A stretch of DNA of 64,000 bases from Apostichopus japonicus (lineage: Eukaryota > Echinodermata > Holothuroidea > Aspidochirotida > Stichopodidae): the NCBI RefSeq assembly GCF_037975245.1, contig NC_092568.1:6296501-6360500 (forward strand), given 5' to 3'. This document shows positions 22,701 to 37,700 of the stretch, piece by piece; positions within the stretch are counted from its first letter, which is position 1, and each line of letters starts with the position of its first letter. The notes under the pieces were generated by a model that made no database searches, was not told the DNA's origin, and saw nothing but the letters and a program-made list of their open reading frames with translations. Position numbers and translations under genes: made by a program.

Positions 22701-25700
22701 GTAAGATGCTACATTACCAGTGGAATAATTTCAATAAATACAATAATAGACATTTCTGTACACATTATACTGCACTCTTCAATGAAACATGCAATGTTAT
22801 GAATTACACTAACCTTTCCTTGTTGTGTTACTTGTTGTTGAGCTTGCTGATCCAATAGTTCTCTCCATCTTGTCTGTCTTAGTGTCTGTTCTCCGCCTCT
22901 CAGATGAAGTAGACTTTGCTGATGATGGTACAGGGTTGGCCGTTCTTTCCTTTTCCTTCTCCTCTGCCTGGAGGAGTGACCTCTCCTCCTCCTCCTTCTT
23001 CTGATCCAGGAAATCTTCTTCAAAGTACTGTTTAGCTGTCAGCTAAAATCATTTATGTATACAGGAATATGCAGTTAGGAGTATACAAGTAAGCTTTATG
23101 ATCACATGTGACCTCAAACAAATTAAGACATAGGAATATTTTTGCATTACTGCATCATCGCCTTAGAAACTTGCGTTAGAAAATAAATCATCTTCTTTGC
23201 ACATAAAAATATCTAAAGGACTGTTTAACCAATTAAAGCTAACCGTGGAAAGAACTAGAAACAGTTTGGAATTTGTAGACATCTTTTATAGCCATAGCTT
23301 TTCCTTCACAACATAGTTTGGTATGGTATTTCCTTATGAAGAGAAAGTAACTGAAGTAACTCGCTAGAATAATGACAAAGAACTGCATAGAATGCCTGGA
23401 TGATGCTATCTATGGTTAACCTTTAGGAGGGTGGTGGGTGGTATCTGGGGAACATAATGGGTTTTATTAAAGGATGGTACAGGTGGACAGCCTGGGCTTG
23501 CATTGAGAATCACTGGAGATCATCCTAATCTCAACATCATAATTTATCAGACATTAATGATACTCTATGATATGACTGACTTGATGCTGCCAAACTCACA
23601 AACTTATAAGACCAAATCAAAGCACAACAGGACTGTTTCACAGACAGATTACAAATAACCAAAAGGTGTTTCAAACTAGCCTTACTATAAACAAAAATTA
23701 TGCGATCAGTTTAAAATGTTACAAGAAAAATTTCACCATTAACTTACGGATTGAACAGCAACTTGGACTTTATCCATGTCACAAGCCGCCTGCAAATTGA
23801 GAAAATATAAACAAATTTTTGTCTATGCTGTCATTTACAACATGTACTCATACAGGTGTTACACCTTTAAACTTTTGTCTCCAATTCAGAACATCCATGT
23901 GATTATATAAGGTTTAAGTTAGAGCTGTTAGTGCTATGATGGTAAATAATGATAATATATCCTTGGCACACACATAAAACAGACCAGTAATGAAGATATG
24001 TATTGAGATGCTTCAATCTGATCAAACAACAAACATCATGAGATGGTAAACTAACTGGAAAGGCTGACTTATCATAAATATTTTCCATTATTAGTATTTC
24101 TCTCACTTTAAGAATTCCTGATACCAGCATTTCTACAGTTTTGAAAACTTTGTTACACTTACTGCAACGGACACATAACCCTGATAAAATCAAGCTCACA
24201 AATGATAAACATCCCTAGATGTAAATAACAAACATGGCAGAGGAAAAGAGAAAGTGGATAGATCAGTGGTAGGAATAGGAGGGTAGGTACCAATCAGGTG
24301 ACAAAGAAAGGGCCAAGATGGGGATGGTACCTGTCTTATTGGGGAATGGTACAGACAAATTATCTATTGGTGTTACCTGTCTTACTTGGGGATGGTACAG
24401 ACAAATTACCTATTGGTGTTACAGTCTTATTGGGGGATGGTACACACAAATTATCTTTTGGTGTTACCTGTCTTACTGGGGGATGGTACAGACAAATTAT
24501 CTACAGTGTGTTACCTGTCTTATTGGGGGATGGTACACACGTTATTGTTTGTTGGGGGATGGTACACACATATTATCTATTGGGTGTTACCTGTCTTATT
24601 GGGGGATGGTACACACATATTATCTATTGGTGTTACCTGTCTTACTGGGGGATGGTACAGACATATTATCTACAGTGTGTTACCTGTCTTATTGGGGGAT
24701 GGTACACACGTTGGTGTTACCTGTCTTATTGGGGGATGGTACAGACATATTATCTGTTGGTGTTACCTGTCTTATTGGGGGATGGTACACACACATTATC
24801 TATTGGTGTTACCTGTATTATTGGGGAATGGTACACACGTTGGTGTTACCTGTCTTACTGGGGGATGGTACACACATATTATCTGTTGGTGTTACCTGTA
24901 TTATTGGGGGATGGAACACACATATTATCTACAGTGTGTTACCTGTCTTATTGGGGGATGGTACACACGTTGGTGTTACCTGTCTTATTGGGGGATGGTA
25001 CACACATATTATCTGTTGGTGTTACCTGTATTATTGGGGGATGGTACACACGTTGGTGTTACCTGTATTATTGGGGGATGGTACACACATATTATCTATT
25101 GGTGTTACCTGTCTTACTGGGGAATGGTACACACAAATTATCTACAGTGTGTTACCTGTCTTATTGGGGGATGGTACACACGTTGGTGTTACCTGTCTTA
25201 TTGGGGGATGGTACACACATATTATCTACTGTGTGTTACCTGTCTTATTAGGGGATGGTACACACATATTATCTGTTGGTGTTACCTGTCTTATTGGGGG
25301 ATGGTACAGACATATTATCTACTGTGTGTTACCTGTCTTATTGGGGGATGGTACAGACATATTATCTATTGTTGTGAAGTGTCTTATTAGGGGATGGTAC
25401 ACACATATTATCTATTGGGTGTTACCTGTATTATTGGGGGATGGTACAGACATATTATCATTTGGTGTTACCTGTCTTATTGGGGGATGGTACACATGTA
25501 TTATCTACTGTGTGTTACCTGTCTTATTGGGGGATGGTACACACGTTGGTGTTACCTGTCTTACTGGGGGATGGTACAGACAAATTATCTACAGTTTGTT
25601 ACCTGTCTTATTGGGGGATGGTACACACGTTATCGTTTGTTGGGGATGGTACACACATATTACCTATTGGGTGTTACCTGTCTTATTGGGGGATGGTACA

Positions 25701-28700
25701 CACATATTATCTATTGGTGTTACCTGTCTTACTGGGGATGGTACAGACAAATTATCTACAGTGTGTTACCTGTCTTATTGGGGGATGCTACAGACATATT
25801 ATCTATTGTTGTGAAGTGTCTTATTAGGGGATGGTACACACATATTATCTATTGGGTGTTACCTGTATTATTGGGGGATGGTACAGACATATTATCATTT
25901 GGTGTTACCTGTCTTATTGGGGGATGGTACACATGTATTATCTACTGTGTGTTACCTGTCTTATTGGGGGATGGTACACACGTTGGTGTTACCTGTCTTA
26001 CTGGGGGATGGTACAGACAAATTATCTACAGTTTGTTACCTGTCTTATTGGGGGATGGTACACACGTTATCGTTTGTTGGGGATGGTACACACATATTAC
26101 CTATTGGGTGTTACCTGTCTTATTGGGGGATGGTACACACATATTATCTATTGGTGTTACCTGTCTTACTGGGGATGGTACAGACAAATTATCTACAGTG
26201 TGTTACCTGTCTTATTGGGGGATGGTACACACGTTGGTGTTACCTGTCTTATTGGGGGATGGTACACACATATTATCTGTTGGTGTTACCTGTATTATTG
26301 GGGGATGGTACAGACATATTATCTGTTGGTGTTACCTGTCTTACTGGGGATGGTACAGACGAATTATCTACAGTGTGTTACCTGTCTTATTGAGGGATGG
26401 TACACACGTTGGTGTTACCTGTCTTATTGGGGGATGGTACACACATATTATCTATTGTTGTTAAGTGTCTTATTGGGGGATGGTACAGACATATTATCAT
26501 TTGGTGTTACCTGTCTTATTGGGGGGTGGTACACACATATTATCTACTGTGTGTTACCTGTCTTATTGGGGGATGGTACACACGTATTATCTATTGGGTG
26601 TTACCTGTCTTATTGGGGGATGGTACAGACATATTATCTATTGGTGTTACCTGTCTTATTGGGGGATGGTACACACGTATTATCTATTGGTGTTACCTGT
26701 CTTATTGGGGGATGGTACACATGTATTATATATTGGTGTTACCTGTCTTATTGGGGGATGGTACACACAAATTATCTATTGGTGTTACCTGTCTTACTGG
26801 GGGATGGTACAGACATATTATCTGTTGGTGTTACCTGTCTTACTGGGGGGTGGTACACACATATTATCTACTGTGTGTTACCTGTCTTATTGGGGGATGG
26901 TACACACGTATTATCTATTGGGTGTTACCTGTCTTATTGCTGCTGTCACATCTCTATCTTTCTCCATCACCAGTAGCTTCCTAACCACCAGGTCTAGCTG
27001 CTGCAACAGTTGTCTGTCTTTAGGCAGCTTTAACTGAGTTTTCAACATTGGCAGGAGAGTGCAGCAACGTAACCTGTCCAAGAATAATAGATTATTCAAA
27101 TTATTAAAACCCTGCAGGTCTTTGCTTCATCTTTTCTTGGTCATTAAACATTTGGATAAAAATATGAGAAGAATACAATTTAAGACAATTTACTTGAAAC
27201 TTCCAACGAACTGGGCAAGGCAGACTAAGATCTCATTACAGATATTAAACTCCACCTGATGATGGTACAATACTGATCAGTCATGATAATTCTCACCTTA
27301 CATTTGCTATGGGATCTTCTGCTAGTTCCAACACTTTCTCAAAGAAATGTTCATTAAAGAAAGACTTTGAAAACACCTCCATGAGATAAACGCAGACATC
27401 TAAGAATAAACGGCGATAACGGCTGCTCTGGTGGTTCCGACATTCTGTGTTGAAATCAAAACATAAGGAGCTACTACAGTAGATGTTCCCAAGAGTGATA
27501 TCTATTGTGTCTTGATATTGAGATACCAAGACTGATGCAACCATAGCAAACTCTCAAATCATATGATGGATATATTGATCTATATATATCTATATTTATA
27601 TATGTGGATCTATTGATCCATATATATCTATATATGATGAATCTGTTACCCAGTTACACTTGTACGCATTACAAATAATATCCAATGTAATGCCACATCT
27701 TTAGTATGTATTAACTAAATGAAGCCTGTAGGTTTGAATACACTATATCAGTGTTCAAACACACAGCACCATCACAGCCTAACTTAACAAAGTAATGATT
27801 TCCATCACAATAGAATAAAACGATAACTTATTATGTATCATCATGCATTAGTGAGGCAGTATCTGCTGTTTTAATTTCTTTAACCTATTAACTTAACACC
27901 ATGACATGATAAATAACTGTATGATGCAAAAAGAATATGATAAACGAATGAGTAAAATAATATATTAAACATTTCTTCTGACTCTAGGATGTCATTTGTT
28001 TGTTTCATGAAGGAACATCAACCGCTGACATTTTCAAACTTGAAGGAAGAAAACACTTTGGTGTCTAAGGCAGGAATTCATTATTATCATTTCTAACAAT
28101 TTGTTTTAATCTATATTCTTTACTATTCTATAAGCAACTCATGGACCAAATGCTGATAAGGAAATTATCAGCCCCCAAAATCACAATTGACCATCTTTGA
28201 ATATTCTTTTCTAACTACAAACAATAGAACAGCCAGTATAATAATAGATACGAGCAATTTTCACATTAACGCTGTGCAATGGCTAAAATTACTTAATTTT
28301 CCATTGTGATCATATTGACTCACCCTCTATTAACTGGCTACAGAGTTCTTGTCTCTGTTCCTGTTTCCTGTTATACTTAATGAATACACAAATAGTTCGA
28401 CAAGCAGCAAGGTGAACTGGCAATGGTTTCTACAGGGAAGAAAACAAACAAGCAGGTCACATGACAACAGTAATAGCATTGACAGCATGAGACTCACAGT
28501 CTTCATATTCCAGTTAATTAATAGTTAATTTATAGAACAATATGGTAGAGCCGAACTATGTTGCATCAACAAAACAAGACAATACAGTAAGCAGGATGCA
28601 ACAATGTCTAAAGCTTATTTCTGTGATACAGAAATGGTGTGACAGTGGTGTTTACATAGTATCATAAGCTTTCAGTTTCCTTTCTTGCAGTGTTGTGTTT

Positions 28701-31700
28701 ATAAACTTGACATCAGACACATCCAGACTGTCCAATCAAACCACCGTTAATGCATAGGTTCCCTGTCATTGACAAGTAGTCAAGGATGACAGGTATATAT
28801 TTAGCAAAGATACTCACATGTGAGGTAATACAATGAAATACGACTGGAACAAACTTGTGGTAAATCTGGTCACTTGTGAGGCATTTAGCCAGGCAGCTAA
28901 ATTTATCAAGGATATCTGAATGTAACCTCCAATTACGGGATGCAGCAGCTCGACTCTCAGCAGATAACAGAGCAGGAATAACATCAGAGAAGCAGTTATC
29001 CTGCTGGAGAAACAAAATCCAAACATCATAAGGTAGTGTGCAACCCTTATATTTTGATACCAAACATGAAGTAACACTTACCCTGCTGAAGGTACCAACC
29101 ACTCCAATCATAAGGTAGTGTTCAACCCTCATATCTTGATACCAAACATGAGTAACACTTACCCTGCTGAAGGTACCAACCACTTCAATCATAAAGTAGT
29201 GTTCAACCCTTATATATTCTAATTTTATCCTGCTGAAGAGACATAATCTATCTGTTCTTCAGTCTTCTTGCTGCAAACAGTTGATGATTACACAATCATT
29301 TGACCACTGTGTTTGTTTCTATGTTTGCTTATCTGTATTTTTTTTTCCCTGATTGTTATGAAAAAGATAGTGTATTTAGATATCAGGTTTCGAAATCTTA
29401 TGGTGACTTATAGCATCCTTAAATGTAAACCAACAAGCAATAAGATAATCACACACACTGCATGTAGAAAGTCATATATCAATAACCTTAGAGCACACAA
29501 GCAATAAGATAATCACACACACTGCATGTAGAAAGTCATATATCAATAACCTTAGAGCACACAAGCAATAAGATAAATCACACACACTGCATGTAGAAAG
29601 TCATATATCAATAACCTTAGAGCACACAAGCAATAAGATAATCACACACACCGCATGTAGAAAGTCATATATCAATAACCTTAGAGCACACAAGCAATAA
29701 GATAATCACACACACTGCATGTAGAAAGTCATATATCAATAACCTTAGAGCACACAAGCAATAAGATAATCACACACACTGCATGTAGAAAGTCATATAT
29801 CAATAACCTTAGAGCACACAAGCAATAAGATAATCACACACACTGCATGTAGAAAGTCATATATCAATAACCTTAGAGCACACAAGCAATAAGATAAATC
29901 ACACACACTGCATGTAGAAAGTCATATATCAATAACCTTAGAGCACACAAGCAATAAGATAATCACACACACTGCATGTAGAAAGTCATATATCAATAAC
30001 CTTAGAGCACACAAGCAATAAGATAAATCACACACACTGCATGTAGAAAGTCATATATCAATAACCTTAGAGCACACAAGCAATAAGATAAATCACACAC
30101 ACTGCATGTAGAAAGTCATATATCAATAACCTTAGAGCACACAAGCAATAAGATAATCACACACACTGCATGTAGAAAGTCATATATCAATAACCTTAGA
30201 GCACACAAGCAATAAGATAAATCACACACACCGCATGTAGAAAGTCATATATCAATAACCTTAGAGCACACAAGCAATAAGATAAATCACACACACCGCA
30301 TGTAGAAAGTCATATATCAATAACCTTAGAGCACACAAGCAATAAGATAAATCACACACACTGCATGTAGAAAGTCATATATCAATAACCTTAGAGCACA
30401 CAAGCAATAAGATAAATCACACACACTGCATGTAGAAAGTCATATATCAATAACCTTAGAGCACACAAGCAATAAGATAAATCACACACACTGCATGTAG
30501 AAAGTCATATATCAATAACCTTAGAGCACACAAGCAATAAGATAATCACACACACTGCATGTAGAAAGTCATATATCAATAACCTTAGAGCACACAAGCA
30601 ATAAGATAATCACACACACTGCATGTAGAAAGTCATATATCAATAACCTTAGAGCACACAAGCAATAAGATAAATCACACACACTGCATGTAGAAAGTCA
30701 TATATCAATAACCTTAGAGCACACAAGCAATAAGATAAATCACACACACCGCATGTAGAAAGTCATATATCAATAACCTTAGAGCACACAAGCAATAAGA
30801 TAAATCACACACACTGCATGTAGAAAGTCATATATCAATAACCTTAGAGCACACAAGCAATAAGATAAATCACACACACTGCATGTAGAAAGTCATATAT
30901 CAATAACCTTAGAGCACACAAGCAATAAGATAAATCACACACACCGCATGTAGAAAGTCATATATCAATAACCTTAGAGCACACAAGCAATAAGATAAAT
31001 CACACACACTGCATGTAGAAAGTCATATATCAATAACCTTAGAGCACACAAGCAATAAGATAAATCACACACACTGCATGTAGAAAGTCATATATCAATA
31101 ACCTTAGAGCACACAAGCAATAAGATAATCACACACACTGCATGTAGAAAGTCATATATCAATAACCTTAGAGCACACAAGCAATAAGATAAATCACACA
31201 CACCGCATGTAGAAAGTCATATATCAATAACCTTAGAGCACACAAGCAATAAGATAAATCACACACACTGCATGTAGAAAGTCATATATCAATAACCTTA
31301 GAGCACACAAGCAATAAGATAAATCACACACACTGCATGTAGAAAGTCATATATCAATAACCTTAGAGCACACAAGCAATAAGATAATCACACACACTGC
31401 ATGTAGAAAGTCATATATCAATAACCTTAGAGCACACAAGCAATAAGATAAATCACACACACCGCATGTAGAAAGTCATATATCAATAACCTTAGAGCAC
31501 ACAAGCAATAAGATAATCACACACACTGCATGTAGAAAGTCATATATCAATAACCTTAGAGCACACAAGCAATAAGATAATCACACACACTGCATGTAGA
31601 AAGTCATATATCAATAACCTTAGAGCACACAAGCAATAAGATAATCACACACACTGCATGTAGAAAGTCATATATCAATAACCTTAGAGCACACAAGCAA

Positions 31701-34700
31701 TAAGATAATCACACACACCGCATATAGGTAGTCAAATATCAATAACCTTAGAGCACACAAGCAATAAGATAATCACACACACTGCATGTAGAAAGTCATA
31801 TATCAATTACCTTAGAGCACACAAGCAATAAGATAATCACACACACTGCATATAGGTAGTCAAATATCAATAACCTTAAAGCACACAAGCAATAAGATAA
31901 TCACACACATTGCATGTAGATAGTCATATATCAATATGAACATTAATGAAGTGAGGGACGCTACATACTGTTACTAATACGAACAAGATATACTTAGACA
32001 ACATAACAATGAATAAGACAACATTAATGAAGTGAGGTATACTACATACTGTTACTGTTACTATTACAAACAAGTTATACATAGACAACATAAACAGCAC
32101 TGCATATCATTCTGATACAACAGGCAAGTATAAAGACATTAGAAAACAATAGCTAAGGGCAACAAACAAATTGCAGTGAAACCCTACCCCTTAAACTAAA
32201 TGAAGGATGCTAAGAGTGAAGCATTCTCATCTAAAACCTGAGAATTGAGTCATTTCCTCCCTTTAACTTTATTATTTACACACAATACCTGAAATAAACC
32301 TTGTTATCCAATAGATTGATGTAGACAAACTTCAAGTTAAGTATCTCTCTCTCTATTACATACTTCATAATCAAGTTTCAAGAGAACTGACTAAATAATC
32401 ATGAAAGACCTTGCCAGTTGACTACTTAATTTCAATGTAGTATATAGCTTATATTGCACAAATATCTCTTATCTACAGCTAACACACAAAATGACTGCTA
32501 CAGATATAGAACCTAATCAAGCTAGATTAGCTATTGAGATTAAATGCTTGTAAAGATTATCCAATTATTTATTGCTCTATGAGGATATATAACAAGTAGG
32601 TCTATTAGGATATAGCAGGGAGATCTATGATGATTTAACAGGGAGATATATGAGGATATAGTAGGGAGCTCTATAAGGATAGAGCAGGAACTCTATTAGG
32701 ATATAGCAGGGAGATCTATGGGGATATAACAGGGAGCTCTTTGAGGATATAGCAGGGAGATCTGTGATGATTTAACAGGGAGATATATGAGGATATAACA
32801 GGGAGCTCTTTGAGGATATAGCAGGGAGATCTGTGATGATTTAACAGGGAGATCTATGAGGATATAACGAGGAGCTCTTTGAGGATATAGTAGGGAGCTC
32901 TATAAGGATAGAGCAGGAGCTCTATGAGGATATAACAGGGAGATCTATGATGATTTAACAGGGAGATATATGAGGATATAACAGGGAGCTCTTTGAGGAT
33001 ATAGCAGGGAGATCTGTGATGATTTAACAGGGAGATCTATGAGGATATAACGGGGAGCTCTTTGAGGATATAGCAGGGAGATCTGTGATGATTTAACAGG
33101 GAGATCTATGAGGATATAACAGGGAGATCTATGAGGATATAACGAGGAGCTCTTTGAGGATATAGTAGGGAGCTCTATAAGGATAGAGCAGGAGCTCTAT
33201 GAGGATATAACAGGGAGATCTATGATGATTTAACAGGGAGATATATGAGGATATAACAGGGAGCTCTTTGAGGATATAGCAGGGAGATCTGTGATGATTT
33301 AACAGGGAGATCTATGAGGATATAACAGGGAGCTCTTTGAGGATATAGTAGGGAGCTCTATAAGGATAGAGCAGGAGCTCTATGAGGATATAACAGGGAG
33401 ATCTATGATGATTTAACAGGGAGATATATGAGGATATAACAGGGAGCTCTTTGAGGATATAGCAGGGAGATCTGTGATGATTTAACAGGGAGATCTATGA
33501 GGATATAACGGGGAGCTCTTTGAGGATATAGCAGGGAGATCTGTGATGATTTAACAGGGAGATCTATGAGGATATAACAGGGAGATCTATGAGGATATAA
33601 CGAGGAGCTCTTTGAGGATATAGTAGGGAGCTCTATAAGGATAGAGCAGGAGCTCTATGAGGATATAACAGGGAGATCTATGATGATTTAACAGGGAGAT
33701 ATATGAGGATATAACAGGGAGCTCTTTGAGGATATAGCAGGGAGATCTGTGATGATTTAACAGGGAGATCTATGAGGATATAACAGGGAGCTCTTTGAGG
33801 ATATAGTAGGGAGCTCTATAAGGATAGAGCAGGAGCTCTATGAGGATATAACAGGGAGATCTATGATGATTTAACAGGGAGATATATGAGGATATAACAG
33901 GGAGCTCTTTGAGGATATAGCAGGGAGATCTGTGATGATTTAACAGGGAGATCTATGAGGATATAACGGGGAGCTCTTTGAGGATATAGTAGGGAGCTCT
34001 ATAAGGATAGAGCAGGAGCTCTATGAGGATATAACAGGGAGATCTATGATGATTTAACAGGGAGATCTATGAGGATATAACAGGGAGCTCTTTGAGGATA
34101 TAACAGGGAGATCTATGATGATTTAACAGGGAGATATATGAGGATATAACAGAGAGCTCTTTGAGGATATAGCAGGGAGATCTGTGATGATTTAACAGGG
34201 AGCTCTATGAGGATATAACAGGGAGATCTATGATGATTTAACAGGGAGATCTATGAGGATATAACAGAGAGCTCTTTGAGGATATAGTAGGGAGCTCTAT
34301 AAGGATAGAGCAGGAGCTCTATGAGGATATAACAGGGAGATCTGTGAGGATATAACAGGGAGATCTGTGAGGATATAACAGGGAGATCTATGGGGATTTA
34401 ACAGGGAGATCTATGAGGATATAGCAGGGAGCTATATGTGGATAAAATAGGGAGCTGTATGGGGGGGGGGGATGCATATAGCAAGGGAGATGACAACAGA
34501 GACAAAGGTTATACAAACAACTATAACATAAAGTAAGGTTGAGCAACCAAAACTGCATTTTCATTCAATAAATTCATCACAGCTTTTATAAAGAGCATGT
34601 AGAAAAAGATCTCTACTTTTCTGGTCAACTTTTCAGCATGTAAGATTTTTATGTTTAGGCTCTTGGTTATTTGATCATTAGTTACCTTTAATCTACAAGG

Positions 34701-37700
34701 ATTAAAGCGGGCTAAGGATGCATTTGAAACACACATCTCCAGCTATGTTGAAGCCAGGAGTGTGCAATATTTTAAAGTTTCATCATGCTTGAAGAAGGAT
34801 ATATAATTTATGAAGCGAACACTGCAACACAGCCATTCACAAGATGTTTTTGGAGGCTTTCATGCTATAACATTTAAGGAGTGGGGGGGGGGGTGTTGGC
34901 AGGGGGTGATTTGGTGGGGGGATTTTGCAGGGTGTGATTTGGGAGGTGTTCAAGTGGACTGTATGCTGATTAAATTGAGTTGGCGTGCAGTTAATTCTTA
35001 CCAGTTTCCTAGAGATCAGGAACTGGTTCTTTCTGAAGCCAATTATCTGATCAAAGAGAACTCAAGATGCACTTAAACCATTATAGCAACTAAACACTTC
35101 CGGGAGGGGGGGGGGGCATGGGTTAGGGACTAGGAACATCACAAAAGGAAGGTCTCAGATATACCTAATCCTATTAGTTCATAATAACCACATTAATTAC
35201 CCAAACTAAAACAAAGAAAAGGGAAACAACCAGGATAAGATAATTTTCACTTCTGATCTTAGTGGATTGAGCAATAACTACAATTAATAAAGCAGCTAAT
35301 ACAATAGAACAAGTAAGATTAAAATTGTGTTTTAAATTGAATATTAAACAATAAATAGAGGTATTATAAAGGCATTGAGAAACGTTTTTCTTACTTTCTG
35401 AAAATATTACTAACAAATTAAAGAAATTCAAAATGAACACAATATGCCATAAATTACCTTTATTTGCAGATATCAAGTCACCTCTCATGTGTACAAACTT
35501 GTATAATAACTAACCATAGAAGACCATTACAGAACCAGTACAGATTTTATAACAACTTTGGTTATGAAAGGTATTTGCTGGAAGATATGTCAAACATAGT
35601 TACCTTTGAGTCATTCTTTGCAAACCCCTTGATGAAAGCCTCACAAGTCTCAGGTAGGTGGGACACTAATGCAGCTACAACCTGGAAGAGAAAACAAAAG
35701 TTACTTTAGTAGCTAAGACTAGATAATGCTGTAATGTTAGTCTATAATTACTATTGAGATGCCTGGTGAGAAACACACAATGATGTACAGGCATTAAGCC
35801 ACTCCTCAGATTAACACAATTGGCCATGGAGTAGTGTTATAGTAACTATTTACAGTAACAAGTACCACACTACTAAAAGTCTTCTTATGTGTTGTAGATG
35901 CAGAAGGGTCCTTAGTACATGTCCTTATGAGGATGGGATGCTACAGCAATACTTCCATTTCCTTCTGATCATTATGCAAATTACACAACAAACCATTCTT
36001 CAAAGATTCATTTTACATCAGTTTGCAAGGTAACTTTATCCTTAGTATAAATTCATCCACAGCACATTCTTCTGCATGATATATCAATATGGGTTGGTAA
36101 TCAAACAAAGTATTTAATTATGATGTAGTAACCATGAACACATTGAAAAAGAGGATATGATTTAATGATCAAGTGGGTGGGGGAGGACTTCTTTGGTTCT
36201 CACTCTTCTCCAACTTATGCAGTTTTTACAATAGATCAGCAAGACCAATATATCTAGCAACAGAATGCTTACCTCTAAACTATCATCTCTTAAAATGTTG
36301 ATGAATTCTCCCTGAATAATGTGAACTGAACTTCCTAAAAGTTTGGAAACCTGAAAATGAAATACATGGGTTAAATCAGTCAGTATCAAATATAACAATA
36401 AGAGTAAAATTAGTTTTTATGAAACCATAAGGCATTAGTATGGCAATAATGAACACTACTACAATGAGCTTTATGTCATAGTCTTTAATGGAAACTAAGA
36501 TGTTACATTCTGTAAAAGTACTATATTACATTCTGACTGCTGCTGGGACCCAAATATGCTAGGTACAATGTACGATGCTGGCAGTTTGGATGGTAAATGA
36601 GAAGGACATTGACCGGAGGAGCAGTTCATAGAGGGCGCACAGTTCATTCTAGGCACGGTAGAACGCGAGTGTTAAGGTTGTGGGGAGACAGGTAAGCGAG
36701 GAGAGAAGTCTATTGTTCATGATTTGATTGCTATAGATAGACCCAGTTCATCCTCATGGATTTTATTCACTCCTAGAGATTTAATACACAGATATCATTT
36801 GCAGATTTAAGGCCATAAGCTGCTATTATTTCATGGAACAATCTTCAGCTTTAATGCTTCATTATGATAGAGCACTTGGGCTGTTTAAATTCGAAGGAAA
36901 TTTACAGAGTAACCTTTGAAATCTATGTGATGCTTCAATTTCCAGATAGTATTATAACTTTTCTTTTCCATTTCCTCATTACTAGAATTTAACTCATTTT
37001 TTCAAATCACATTTTCTTAGAATACTCTTATCCCTTTCCGTAGGCTGCGACCTTACATTCAGCAATTCTTTTTTGTTGTTGAATAGATTAAATCTGTGTG
37101 TAATGGATTAAGTCTGTGTGTCATGGATTAAGTCTGTGTGTAATGGATTAAGTCTGTGTGTAATGGATTAAGTCTGTGTGTAATGGATTAAGTCTGTGTG
37201 TAATGGATTAAGTCTGTGTGTAATGGATTAAATCTGTGTGTCATGGTTTAAGTCTGTGTGTAATGGATTAAGTCTGTGTGTAATGGATTAAGTCTGTGTG
37301 TAATGGATTAAATCTGTGTGTCATGGTTTAAGTCTGTGTGTAATGGATTAAGTCTGTGTGTAATGGATTAAGTCTGTGTGTAATGGATTAAGTCTGTGTG
37401 CAATGGATTAAGTCTGTGTGTAATGGATTAAGTCTGTGTGTAATGCTGTAAGTCTGTGTGTCATGGTTTAAGTCTGTGTGCCAGCTCTAAAATTCCTTTC
37501 TGTAGGCTTCAAACTTACATGCAGCAATTCTTTTTGATTTTAAGTGGATTAAGTCTGTGTGTCATGGATTAAGTCTGTGTAATAGATCAAGTCTGTGTGT
37601 AATGGATTAAGTCTGTGTGTAATGGATTAAGTCTGTGTAATGGATTAAGACTGTAATAGATTAAGTCTATGTGTAATGGATTAAGTCTGTGTGTAATGGA

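Noticed and set aside
22709-23023. Arg-rich 104-aa minus-strand frame (MKKISWIRRRRRRR..) as the exon's reading frame
   Set aside because: The other frame, from acceptor TTTTAG at 23043, gives FEEDFLDQKKEEEE, which matches PPP4R4 and both neighbouring phases.
24298-27037. Long plus-strand open frames (up to 498 aa) through the 46-bp array
   Set aside because: Open in all three forward frames because the unit lacks stops; opposite to PPP4R4; no start context or domain. Repeat artefact.
29430-31945. CRISPR-like array
   Set aside because: Units are contiguous with no unique spacers, and the genome is eukaryotic.
34810-35076. 88-aa plus-strand Gly/Trp-rich frame
   Set aside because: Spans a poly-G run, no domain, inside a PPP4R4 intron; likely chance.
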